DNA of 6,376 nt from Pedosphaera sp. (GTDB taxonomy: Bacteria; Verrucomicrobiota; Verrucomicrobiia; Limisphaerales; SXTU01), in the NCBI GenBank assembly GCA_009695395.1, contig SIBB01000221.1, positions 1 to 6,376 of the forward strand. The letters run 5' to 3'. This document shows positions 1 to 4,934 of the stretch, one piece after another; the stretch's first letter is position 1; every line of letters begins with the position of its first letter. Under the pieces are notes generated by a model. It was not told where the DNA came from. It did no database searches and saw nothing but the letters and a program-made list of their open reading frames with translations. A program made the position numbers and the translations under genes.

Positions 1-1429
1 CGCGCACGGGCGGGTTGACCTCGATGTCGGCGAAGAAGAGGTCGCGCGGGCGGGTGGCGTTCTTCATGCGTTCCCAGACGAGGCGGCGGCCGGTCTTCCA
101 GGTGGTCATCACGGTGAAGATGAGCGCGCCCACGAGCAACGGAAACCAGCCGCCCTGGCCGACTTTGAGGAGGTTCGAGCTGAGGAACCCGAGTTCAAGC
201 ACGAGCAGAAAGCCGCAGAGTGCGAGGGCTTGCGCGGTGGACCAGTTCCACAACCGGCGCGCGGCGAAGAAGAAGAGCGTCGTCGTGATGACTTCCGTGC
301 AGGCGACCGCGACGCCATAGGCGGCGGCGAGGTGCGAGGAGCTGCCGAAGCCCAGCACCAGGCCGACGCACGCGGCCAGCAAGGCCCAGTTCACGTGCGG
401 CATGTAGATTTGCCCGCGCTCGGTTCGGCTGGTGTGGAAGATGGCCATGCGCGGGAGGTAGCCGAGTTGCACGGCCTGCATCGAGAGCGAGAACGCGCCC
501 GAGATAAGGGCTTGCGAGGCGATGCACGCGGCGGCGGTGGCGAGGGCGATGAGCGGGTAGAGCGCCCACTTCGGGGCGAGGAGGAAGAAGGGATTCGCCG
601 CCGCCTCGGGGTGCGTGAGCAGGAGCGCGCCTTGGCCGAGGTAGTTCAAGAAGAGTGCGGGCAACACGATGCAGAACCACGCGCGGCGAATCGGTTGCAC
701 GCCGAAGTGCCCCATGTCCGCGTAGAGCGCCTCGCCGCCGGTCACGACGAGGAAGACCGCGCCGATGATAACGAAGCCGGCATGGCCGCCGTTGGCGAGG
801 AGTTGCAGGCCCAGGAGAGGATTGAAGGCCAGCAGAACCTTCGGCGCGAGGAGCACGCCTTTGATTCCCAGCAGTGCGAGTGTGACGAACCACACCACCA
901 TCACGGGGCCGAAGAGCTTGCCCACGCGCCCGGTGCCGATGCGTTGCAGACTGAACAAGCCCACGAGCACGACGCAGGCGATGAGGGGCACGAAGGACTT
1001 GATTTGATCGCTGGCCACGGTGAGGCCCTCGACCGCGCTCAACACGGAGATGGCCGGGGTAATCATGCCGTCGCCGTAGAGCAGCGCCGCGCCGAAGACG
1101 CCGCCGGCCATGAGCACGAGGCGCTGGCGGCTGGGCTTGTCGCGCTCGGGGAAGGCCAGCGCCATGAGCGTGAGGATGCCGCCTTCGCCGCGGTTGCTCA
1201 TGCGCATCACGAAGCCGAGATACTTCACGCTCACGATGATGAGGAGGGACCAGAAGATGAGGGAGAGGACGCCCAGGACATTCTCCGGCGTGGCCGGGAG
1301 CGCGTGAGGGCCGCTGAAGCACTCGCGCAGCGCGTAGAGCGGGCTGGTGCCGATGTCGCCGAAGACGACCCCGAGGGCGGCCAGGGTGAGGGCGGGGAGC
1401 GCGGGGCGGGCCGAGTCGTTGCTTTGCAT
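1..1429 (-). CDS. kup: Kup-type low-affinity potassium uptake protein, C-terminus cut by window edge
   Basis: This is the N-terminal 476 residues of a KUP/HAK/KT family transporter, an inner-membrane K+/H+ symporter. The frame stays open to base 1, so the stop and the C-terminal cytoplasmic part lie outside the window; family members are usually about 620-650 residues. Visible hallmarks, in order, are VVFGDIGTSPLYALRE (residues 21-36, first membrane helix), NRGEGG (79-84), ALLYGDGMITPAISVLSAVEG (115-135), GGEALYADMGHFG (231-243), ISGAFSLSMQAVQLG (309-323), AAAYGVAV (368-375), GGWFPLLVGA (426-435) and MTTWKTGR (441-448). Between them run about a dozen hydrophobic helices. The ATG at 1427-1429 was chosen because it places the GDIGTSPLY motif about 24 residues in, as in other Kup proteins. 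The frame is also open further upstream, and no Shine-Dalgarno sequence precedes the start. The gene lies 41 bases downstream of a small zinc-ribbon gene on the same strand. One oddity is Glu379 in the segment after AAAYGVAV, where homologues usually have a hydrophobic residue. The family assignment is very secure. Confidence 0.96.
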   Translation of the reverse strand, partial: MQSNDSARPALPALTLAALGVVFGDIGTSPLYALRECFSGPHALPATPENVLGVLSLIFWSLLIIVSVKYLGFVMRMSNRGEGGILTLMALAFPERDKPSRQRLVLMAGGVFGAALLYGDGMITPAISVLSAVEGLTVASDQIKSFVPLIACVVLVGLFSLQRIGTGRVGKLFGPVMVVWFVTLALLGIKGVLLAPKVLLAFNPLLGLQLLANGGHAGFVIIGAVFLVVTGGEALYADMGHFGVQPIRRAWFCIVLPALFLNYLGQGALLLTHPEAAANPFFLLAPKWALYPLIALATAAACIASQALISGAFSLSMQAVQLGYLPRMAIFHTSRTERGQIYMPHVNWALLAACVGLVLGFGSSSHLAAAYGVAVACTEVITTTLFFFAARRLWNWSTAQALALCGFLLVLELGFLSSNLLKVGQGGWFPLLVGALIFTVMTTWKTGRRLVWERMKNATRPRDLFFADIEVNPPVR

Positions 1430-1470
1430 GAGGCGCGGGGAGTTTGCCGATACTGACGACGCGGAACGAA

Positions 1471-1701
1471 TCAAATCCGAACCCACTGTGCGGCCTTGGG
1501 CAACTTCGAACGCGACTCGTTATCTCCGTAGAAACGGGTCAAGCCGCACTCGGCGCAGGCAACCAAGTTAAACTTAGCGAACCGCATGAACTCACCCAGT
1601 CCCCCTGACAATGCTGGTCCGTGACTGCCATTGGCGTTGGTCGTGGTTCGATAAAGCGACTCCGCTTCACACTCAGGACACTTCGCAATTTCAGTCTTCA
1701 T
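1471..1701 (-). CDS. small zinc-ribbon protein (76 aa), function unknown
   Basis: This short protein has two CxxC knuckles, CPEC (residues 8-11) and CAEC (49-52), separated by 37 residues. That is a classic zinc-ribbon layout and is likely to bind one zinc ion. The second knuckle is followed by GLTRFYG, and the C-terminus ends KLPKAAQWVRI. I recall similar small bacterial zinc-ribbon proteins annotated as possible nucleic-acid-binding proteins, but nothing here fixes a function. There is no signal peptide or membrane segment, so it is probably cytoplasmic. I chose the ATG at 1699-1701 (MKTEIAKCPEC). The same frame extends to an ATG at 1797, but the extra 32 residues are Arg-rich, non-conserved in appearance and overlap an inverted repeat. 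Its stop is 41 bases before the kup start, so the two may share a transcript. No Shine-Dalgarno motif is seen upstream. It is probably a real gene because the Cys pattern is unlikely by chance. Confidence 0.72.
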   Translation of the reverse strand: MKTEIAKCPECEAESLYRTTTNANGSHGPALSGGLGEFMRFAKFNLVACAECGLTRFYGDNESRSKLPKAAQWVRI

Positions 1702-1702
1702 A

Positions 1703-1743
1703 CGCGCACACAGTTCTGTCCGGCGAAGCGCTGTGAACGCGCG
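1703..1743. repeat. imperfect inverted repeat upstream of zinc-ribbon gene
   Basis: The left arm is CGCGC-A-CACAG (1703-1713) and the right arm is CTGTG-AAC-GCGCG (1731-1743). Ten base pairs form, with an unequal internal loop. It begins one base upstream of the zinc-ribbon start codon. In RNA of the minus strand it would fold directly against the start, and in DNA it could be an operator. GC-rich sequence gives such repeats by chance fairly often, so function is unproven. Confidence 0.35.
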
Positions 1744-1893
1744 CCGTCCGTCCGCGAGGGACGAAAGTTGCCAGCGGGGTGAACGTGGGTGGCGCACTCG
1801 CGCTCCCAGAGGATTCGCCCTTCCCCATGCCTGCGAGGTTAGCTGACGGGCTGGGCCTGGAAAGTGGCCCCGGTGACCTCACCGTTCGCCCCG

Positions 1894-1912
1894 GTCCGGT
1901 TCTCCGGACTTT
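1894..1912 (+). terminator. short stem-loop followed by TTT, possible terminator-like hairpin
   Basis: GTCCGG (1894-1899), loop TTCT and CCGGAC (1904-1909) form a perfect 6-bp GC-rich stem followed by only three T residues. It resembles a weak intrinsic terminator on the plus strand, but no plus-strand gene ends upstream of it. If real, it would act on a leader transcript (attenuation) or be part of the hairpin cluster at 1871-1966. Confidence 0.2.
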
Positions 1913-1947
1913 GGGTCCCCCGCTCGCGCCTCAGGAAGGAGGCCGCG

Positions 1948-1966
1948 ATTCGGCTGCTGGCCGAAT
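1948..1966. repeat. perfect 7-bp stem-loop in esterase upstream region
   Basis: ATTCGGC (1948-1954) and GCCGAAT (1960-1966) are exact reverse complements around the 5-base loop TGCTG. It lies five bases after the Shine-Dalgarno-like AGGAAGGAGG and overlaps an in-frame alternative ATG at 1965-1967. It could be a leader-RNA hairpin or an operator palindrome. This is the longest perfect stem in the intergenic region. Confidence 0.4.
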
Positions 1967-2022
1967 GCATCTCACAATCGCGCTAGCCTGTCAAATCACG
2001 CGCCAGCAATCACGAATCCGAA

Positions 2023-2050
2023 TTGCCTTCATCTGTTCCGCCGACATACT
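2023..2050 (+). promoter_or_regulatory. candidate sigma70-like promoter for the esterase gene
   Basis: TTGCCT (2023-2028) and CATACT (2045-2050), with a 16-base spacer, each match 4 of 6 positions of the -35 and -10 consensus. The -10 box ends seven bases before the ATG at 2058, so transcription would begin at or next to the start codon and yield a leaderless or near-leaderless mRNA. That would fit the absence of a Shine-Dalgarno sequence. The matches are modest and could be chance. Confidence 0.3.
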
Positions 2051-2057
2051 CCGGCGC

Positions 2058-2984
2058 ATGAAGCACATTCTCATCCTCTGCGCGGCTGTTCAGCTCGTCT
2101 CCGCCCCGCTGGCACACAGCGCCGATGACTACAAGCTTGGCGCGGACTCCCAGCCGCAGCTCGGCACGCCCACCGGCACCCTCGAGAAGTTCACCTTCAA
2201 GTCTTCGCAGATTTTCCCCGGCACAGAGCGCGATTACTGGGTTTATGTGCCCAAGCAATACAACTCCGCCAAGCCCGCCGCCCTCATGGTCTTCCAAGAC
2301 GGCGCCGCTTATCAGAGCACCAACGGCTCCTTCCGCGCCCCGGTCGTCATGGACAACCTCATCGCGAGGCAGGAAATGCCCGTCACCATCGGCGTCTTCA
2401 TCAACCCCGGCAACGTGCCGGCTGCCGAGCCAGGCCAGAAGGGCCGCAGCAACCGCAGCTACGAATACGACTCTATGGGCGATGCCTACACGCGCTTCCT
2501 GCTGGAGGAACTGCTGCCGGAGGTCGAGAAGAAGTGGAACGTCACCAAAGACCCTGCTAGCCGCTGCACCGTCGGCATCAGCTCCGGGGGCATCGCCGCC
2601 TTCACCGTGGCGTGGGAGCGGCCCGACTCCTTCGGCAAGGTCATCAGCCACATCGGCAGCTTCACGAACATCCGCGGCGGCCACGTCTACCCGGCGCTCG
2701 TGCGCAGGATGCAGCGCCAGCCCACGTCCTCCTCCGCGACCGAACCGGAGAAGACCCGCTGGGCACAAATCCAAAAGCTCCGCGTCTTCCTGCAAGAAGG
2801 CTCCAACGATCTCGACAACCTCCACGGCAACTGGCCGCTGGCCAACCGCGAGATGGAAGCCGCACTGAAGTTTGCCAAGATCGAATCCCAGCTCGTCATG
2901 GGCGACGGCGGCCACGGCGGCAAGCACGGAGGCGCCATCCTGCCCGACACGATGCGCTGGATCTGGCGCGGCCACGAGAAGTAG
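2058..2984 (+). CDS. secreted alpha/beta-hydrolase, Fes/esterase-D-like (putative esterase)
   Basis: The product is 308 residues and begins with a Sec signal peptide, MKHILILCAAVQLVSAPLAHSA, with cleavage probably after residue 22, so it acts outside the cytoplasm. The mature part is an esterase-D/Fes-like (PF00756, COG2382) alpha/beta-hydrolase. It opens with a beta-strand stretch, FKSSQIFPGTERDYWVYVP (47-65), followed by LMVFQDGAAY (76-85) at the oxyanion region. The nucleophile elbow is GISSGG (173-178), making Ser175 the likely nucleophile. EGSNDLDN (247-254) supplies the likely acid, probably Asp251, and GHGGKHGG (285-292) the likely His, probably His290. The substrate cannot be told: relatives hydrolyse enterobactin-type siderophores, feruloyl-polysaccharides or other esters. 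No siderophore or xylan genes are adjacent. I chose the ATG at 2058 because the signal peptide starts there. An in-frame ATG at 1965 would add 31 residues that spoil the signal. No Shine-Dalgarno motif lies just upstream. The gene is complete and 180 bases upstream of the pseudopilin pair. Confidence 0.9.
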   Translation: MKHILILCAAVQLVSAPLAHSADDYKLGADSQPQLGTPTGTLEKFTFKSSQIFPGTERDYWVYVPKQYNSAKPAALMVFQDGAAYQSTNGSFRAPVVMDNLIARQEMPVTIGVFINPGNVPAAEPGQKGRSNRSYEYDSMGDAYTRFLLEELLPEVEKKWNVTKDPASRCTVGISSGGIAAFTVAWERPDSFGKVISHIGSFTNIRGGHVYPALVRRMQRQPTSSSATEPEKTRWAQIQKLRVFLQEGSNDLDNLHGNWPLANREMEAALKFAKIESQLVMGDGGHGGKHGGAILPDTMRWIWRGHEK

Positions 2985-3124
2985 ACCCAGCAGAAGCCCG
3001 GCTCCACCACGCACCGAAAGAGCGCAAGATCACGCGCGGAAGCGGGAAAGCCACTGCGTGGCAGGAAACTAGGCTGCGCCCCCGCCCGCCGGCCGCTCAC
3101 TCCACGGGTCACCCGAAATGTTTC

Positions 3125-3152
3125 TTGCGAGGAAGTGCCCACGATTTACAGT
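3125..3152 (+). promoter_or_regulatory. candidate promoter for the pseudopilin pair
   Basis: TTGCGA (3125-3130) and TACAGT (3147-3152) are separated by 16 bases and match 4 of 6 positions of each consensus box. The ATG of the first pseudopilin begins 12 bases after the -10 box, so the 5' leader would be only about five bases. The arrangement resembles the candidate upstream of the esterase gene. Evidence is limited to these loose matches. Confidence 0.28.
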
Positions 3153-3164
3153 GGCCGCTAGATC

Positions 3165-4040
3165 ATGAAGACAACTCAGCCCAACCGCCCGGCACACCGC
3201 AGCGGTTTCACCCTCATCGAACTCCTCGTCGTCATCGCCATCATCGCCATTCTGGCGGGGATGCTCTTGCCGGCCTTGAGCAAGGCCAAGATGAAGGCAC
3301 AGGCCACCAATTGTCTGAACAACCTCAAACAACTGGGCTTGGCTTGGAACATCTACGCCACCGAGTTCGATGACCGACTCGTGCTCGGGCATTATCAGCA
3401 ACTCAATGCAGCGGGCACAGCCACCGTGGCAAACAGCATCAACATGAGCGCCTGGTGCAATGGCGACCAGAAGGACGCGGGCGCCAATCCCTACACCCCG
3501 TATCTCCCGGGTCTGAGTTCAACAAACGAGCAGGCCATCAAGGACGGCCAGCTCTTCCGATATGTTGGCGCAGCCAAAAGCTACAAGGACCCCGCCGACA
3601 GGCGGATGACCAACGGGGTGAACAAGAACCGCAGCTACTCGATGAACAGCTGGGTTTCCGAGGTGAAGGTCGGTGGTGCAGGTTCCTCTGCCCCGTTCCT
3701 CGCCAACGCCAACTACCCCCTTTTCCGCAGGCTCGGCGACTTTACCACCACCAGCGCCACCGACGTGTGGGTGATGATTGACGAGCACGAAGCGGGTCTC
3801 AACGACTCGTGGTTCGCGGTGGACCTGAGCGGCAGCCGCACCTGGCTGGACCTGCCCACCGCCCGGCATGGCGGTGCCTACGCCCTGAATTTCGCCGACG
3901 GACACTCGGAAATATTCAAGCTCCAGCAAGTTGGAATGTTCTCCAGCGCGGCCCCCACCATTCCGCTCAACGTTGCACAAGCCGCACAGCCAGCAAACAA
4001 CGACTGGCTCAAGCTCCGCAATGTGTCGGGGGGCAAATAA
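3165..4040 (+). CDS. type II secretion/type IV pilus-like pseudopilin with H-X9-DG motif (pseudopilin 1)
   Basis: This is a 291-residue protein with a prepilin N-terminus. A short basic leader ends at Gly14, followed by FTLIELLVVIAIIAILAG. Prepilin peptidase would cut Gly14/Phe15 and leave Glu19 as the conserved +5 glutamate. The hydrophobic helix (15-37) anchors it in the inner membrane or in a pseudopilus. CLNNLK (50-55) follows the helix. The C-terminal domain ends with RHGGAYALNFADGH, an exact H-X9-DG motif (His235, Asp245, Gly246), which defines a large pseudopilin family in Verrucomicrobiota and Planctomycetota. Members are often annotated as DUF1559 or type II secretion protein G-like. 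KDPADRR (141-147) stands where relatives usually have a Cys-Pro pair, so the Cys is missing. SYSMN (157-161) is another family-typical stretch. Such proteins are numerous per genome and their individual roles are not known. The next gene starts 30 bases downstream, so the pair is probably co-transcribed. The ATG at 3165 gives a normal leader length, though no Shine-Dalgarno motif is seen. Confidence 0.93.
   Translation: MKTTQPNRPAHRSGFTLIELLVVIAIIAILAGMLLPALSKAKMKAQATNCLNNLKQLGLAWNIYATEFDDRLVLGHYQQLNAAGTATVANSINMSAWCNGDQKDAGANPYTPYLPGLSSTNEQAIKDGQLFRYVGAAKSYKDPADRRMTNGVNKNRSYSMNSWVSEVKVGGAGSSAPFLANANYPLFRRLGDFTTTSATDVWVMIDEHEAGLNDSWFAVDLSGSRTWLDLPTARHGGAYALNFADGHSEIFKLQQVGMFSSAAPTIPLNVAQAAQPANNDWLKLRNVSGGK
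3197..3277 (+). repeat. near-identical prepilin-module repeat, copy 1
   Basis: This 81-base block, inside pseudopilin 1, matches 4097-4177 at 80 of 81 positions with an offset of exactly 900 bases. It covers codons 12-37 complete plus flanking bases. The single difference, C3224 versus A4124, is silent (CTC versus CTA, Leu20). The block encodes the peptidase cleavage site and the whole hydrophobic helix. Confidence 0.97.
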
Positions 4041-4070
4041 AAATTTTGATTCAGTTCTGAACTTACGCAT

Positions 4071-4814
4071 ATGACCACTTCGTCATCCCGCCGCGCCCGC
4101 AGCGGTTTCACCCTCATCGAACTACTCGTCGTCATCGCCATCATCGCCATTCTGGCGGGGATGCTCTTGCCGGCCTTAGGGAAAGCCAAATCAAAGGCAC
4201 ATGATATTGCCTGCAAGAATAATTTAAAGACCTTGGCGCTTGCTTCGATGCTCTACGGACAGGACTACGATGATTTGACCCCCATCACTTATGGCACTAC
4301 GGCAGTAGTCGGTCCGGAAGGGATTTGGTATCGAAGCTTGGGCACTTACGTTGGGAAGGTGGGAGCCACAGGCCGGGCGGGTAAGGTCTTCGAATGCCCG
4401 GGTTTCAAGCCCATCGCGTCGCAAAACACTCCCGGCTGGCTTGCCGGCATTGGAATTTGCTATGCACAAAACCGCTATTTGACCCAGGAGCCGGGCACCA
4501 AGGTGCGCTTCGCACAGGTTGATGACCCGACGGAGACTCAGATCCATGCGGACACCGACGGATACAACGCGGTCAACTACCAGGACAACCTCGCTACTTT
4601 TCCCGTTGGGGTGAACACGACCCTCTATCGGCATGGAGGCGGGACGGAGACCAGCGGCATGGGTAACCAATATACCCGCCCAATTCCAGCGGGCATGGGG
4701 CTGCCCGTTGGCCCCACCGCGGGCACCGCCAACCTGAACTGGGTAGACGGCCATGTGTCCCAGCTGAAGTGGACCAACAACATCACGCGCCTTTTCACCA
4801 TCCAGCGTGACTGA
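4071..4814 (+). CDS. type II secretion/type IV pilus-like pseudopilin (pseudopilin 2)
   Basis: This 247-residue protein has the same prepilin start as its neighbour. Cleavage is expected at Gly12/Phe13, with Glu17 as the +5 glutamate and a helix spanning residues 13-35. CKNNLK (48-53) follows the helix. FECPGFKP (108-115) keeps the Cys-Pro pair that pseudopilin 1 lacks, and Cys109 and Cys130 could form a disulfide. Near the C-terminus YRHGG (186-190) and NWVDGHVSQLKW (223-234) look like the two halves of the H-X9-DG motif. Here 37 residues, rich in Gly, Pro and Thr, lie between His188 and Asp226. It begins 30 bases after the stop of pseudopilin 1 in the same direction, which suggests a two-gene unit. 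The intervening bases are AT-rich and contain no Shine-Dalgarno motif. After the helix the protein is only weakly similar to pseudopilin 1 and the codons are more AT-rich, so it is not a simple recent duplicate. It probably acts as a minor or surface pseudopilin; the partner machinery is outside the window. Confidence 0.91.
   Translation: MTTSSSRRARSGFTLIELLVVIAIIAILAGMLLPALGKAKSKAHDIACKNNLKTLALASMLYGQDYDDLTPITYGTTAVVGPEGIWYRSLGTYVGKVGATGRAGKVFECPGFKPIASQNTPGWLAGIGICYAQNRYLTQEPGTKVRFAQVDDPTETQIHADTDGYNAVNYQDNLATFPVGVNTTLYRHGGGTETSGMGNQYTRPIPAGMGLPVGPTAGTANLNWVDGHVSQLKWTNNITRLFTIQRD
4097..4177 (+). repeat. near-identical prepilin-module repeat, copy 2
   Basis: This is the second copy of the 81-base block at 3197-3277, with one silent difference. 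It covers codons 10-35 of pseudopilin 2. Identity stops abruptly at the following Leu codon, where TTG in copy 1 becomes TTA. Downstream even conserved residues are mostly encoded by different codons. Confidence 0.97.
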
Positions 4815-4822
4815 CTCCCGCC

Positions 4823-4849
4823 AACTCCTCACCTCCTGTGCGAGGAGTT
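4823..4849. terminator. hairpin between convergent pseudopilin 2 and DUF1552 genes
   Basis: AACTCCTC (4823-4830) and GAGGAGTT (4842-4849) form a perfect 8-bp stem with an 11-base loop, starting eight bases after the pseudopilin 2 stop codon. Its position between two convergent genes (ends at 4814 and 4935) is what a transcription terminator would have. No U-tract follows on either strand, so it may act as an RNA 3'-end stabiliser or need a termination factor. Confidence 0.5.
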
Positions 4850-4934
4850 AGCAACTCGTGGTATGCGCGTTTCCTTCCGGGCTCCCGCTTCTTGTGACCT
4901 GCCCCGGACCAATTGAGGTCGTTTCCGACTTTGA

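Larger units (their letters stand above)
1702..2057. other. divergent intergenic region with clustered inverted repeats
   Basis: This 356-base stretch separates the minus-strand zinc-ribbon gene from the plus-strand esterase gene, so it should carry both promoters. I see no convincing gene in it. It holds an imperfect inverted repeat at 1703-1743 next to the zinc-ribbon start, and four close-set stem-loops: 1871-1884 (6 bp, 2-nt loop), 1894-1909 (6 bp, 4-nt loop, then TTT), 1928-1943 (5 bp, 6-nt loop) and 1948-1966 (7 bp, 5-nt loop). A strong Shine-Dalgarno-like string, AGGAAGGAGG, sits at 1933-1942 without a well-placed start codon. The frame of the esterase is open back to 1779, but that upstream part reads as low-complexity Pro/Gly/Arg sequence and is not credible protein. 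The hairpins could be part of a leader RNA, a dispersed repeat or protein-binding sites. Confidence 0.6.

Noticed and set aside
195..1322. Long minus-strand open frame (375 codons) within the kup region
   Set aside because: Its translation is dominated by Arg, Pro, His and Ala with no domain; it is the +1 shadow of the Kup frame, which shows all family motifs.
230..1456. Long plus-strand open frame (408 codons) antisense to kup
   Set aside because: Glu/Gly/Arg/His-rich low-complexity translation typical of the antisense of a GC-rich membrane-protein gene.
1702..1797. Longer start for the zinc-ribbon protein
   Set aside because: The added residues are Arg-rich, fall on an inverted repeat and precede a natural start just before the first CxxC.
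1779..2057. N-terminal extension of the esterase by up to 93 residues
   Set aside because: The extension reads as Pro/Gly/Arg-rich filler and would bury the signal peptide that begins at 2058.
2010..3014. 334-codon minus-strand frame antisense to the esterase
   Set aside because: The plus strand has a signal peptide and a full catalytic-triad pattern; the antisense product has no recognisable motif and is a codon-bias artefact.
3050..3062. GCCAC-TGC-GTGGC hairpin after the esterase gene as a terminator
   Set aside because: The stem is only 5 bp with a 3-base loop, lies 65 bases after the stop and has no U-tract; it is too likely by chance.
3231..3255. Tandem ATCGCCATC-like repeats inside the pseudopilin genes
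   Set aside because: They are explained by coding for the VIAIIAI part of the prepilin helix and are not an independent repeat.
3519..4070. 183-codon minus-strand frame antisense to pseudopilin 1
   Set aside because: It has no motif and lies opposite a protein with intact prepilin and H-X9-DG signatures.
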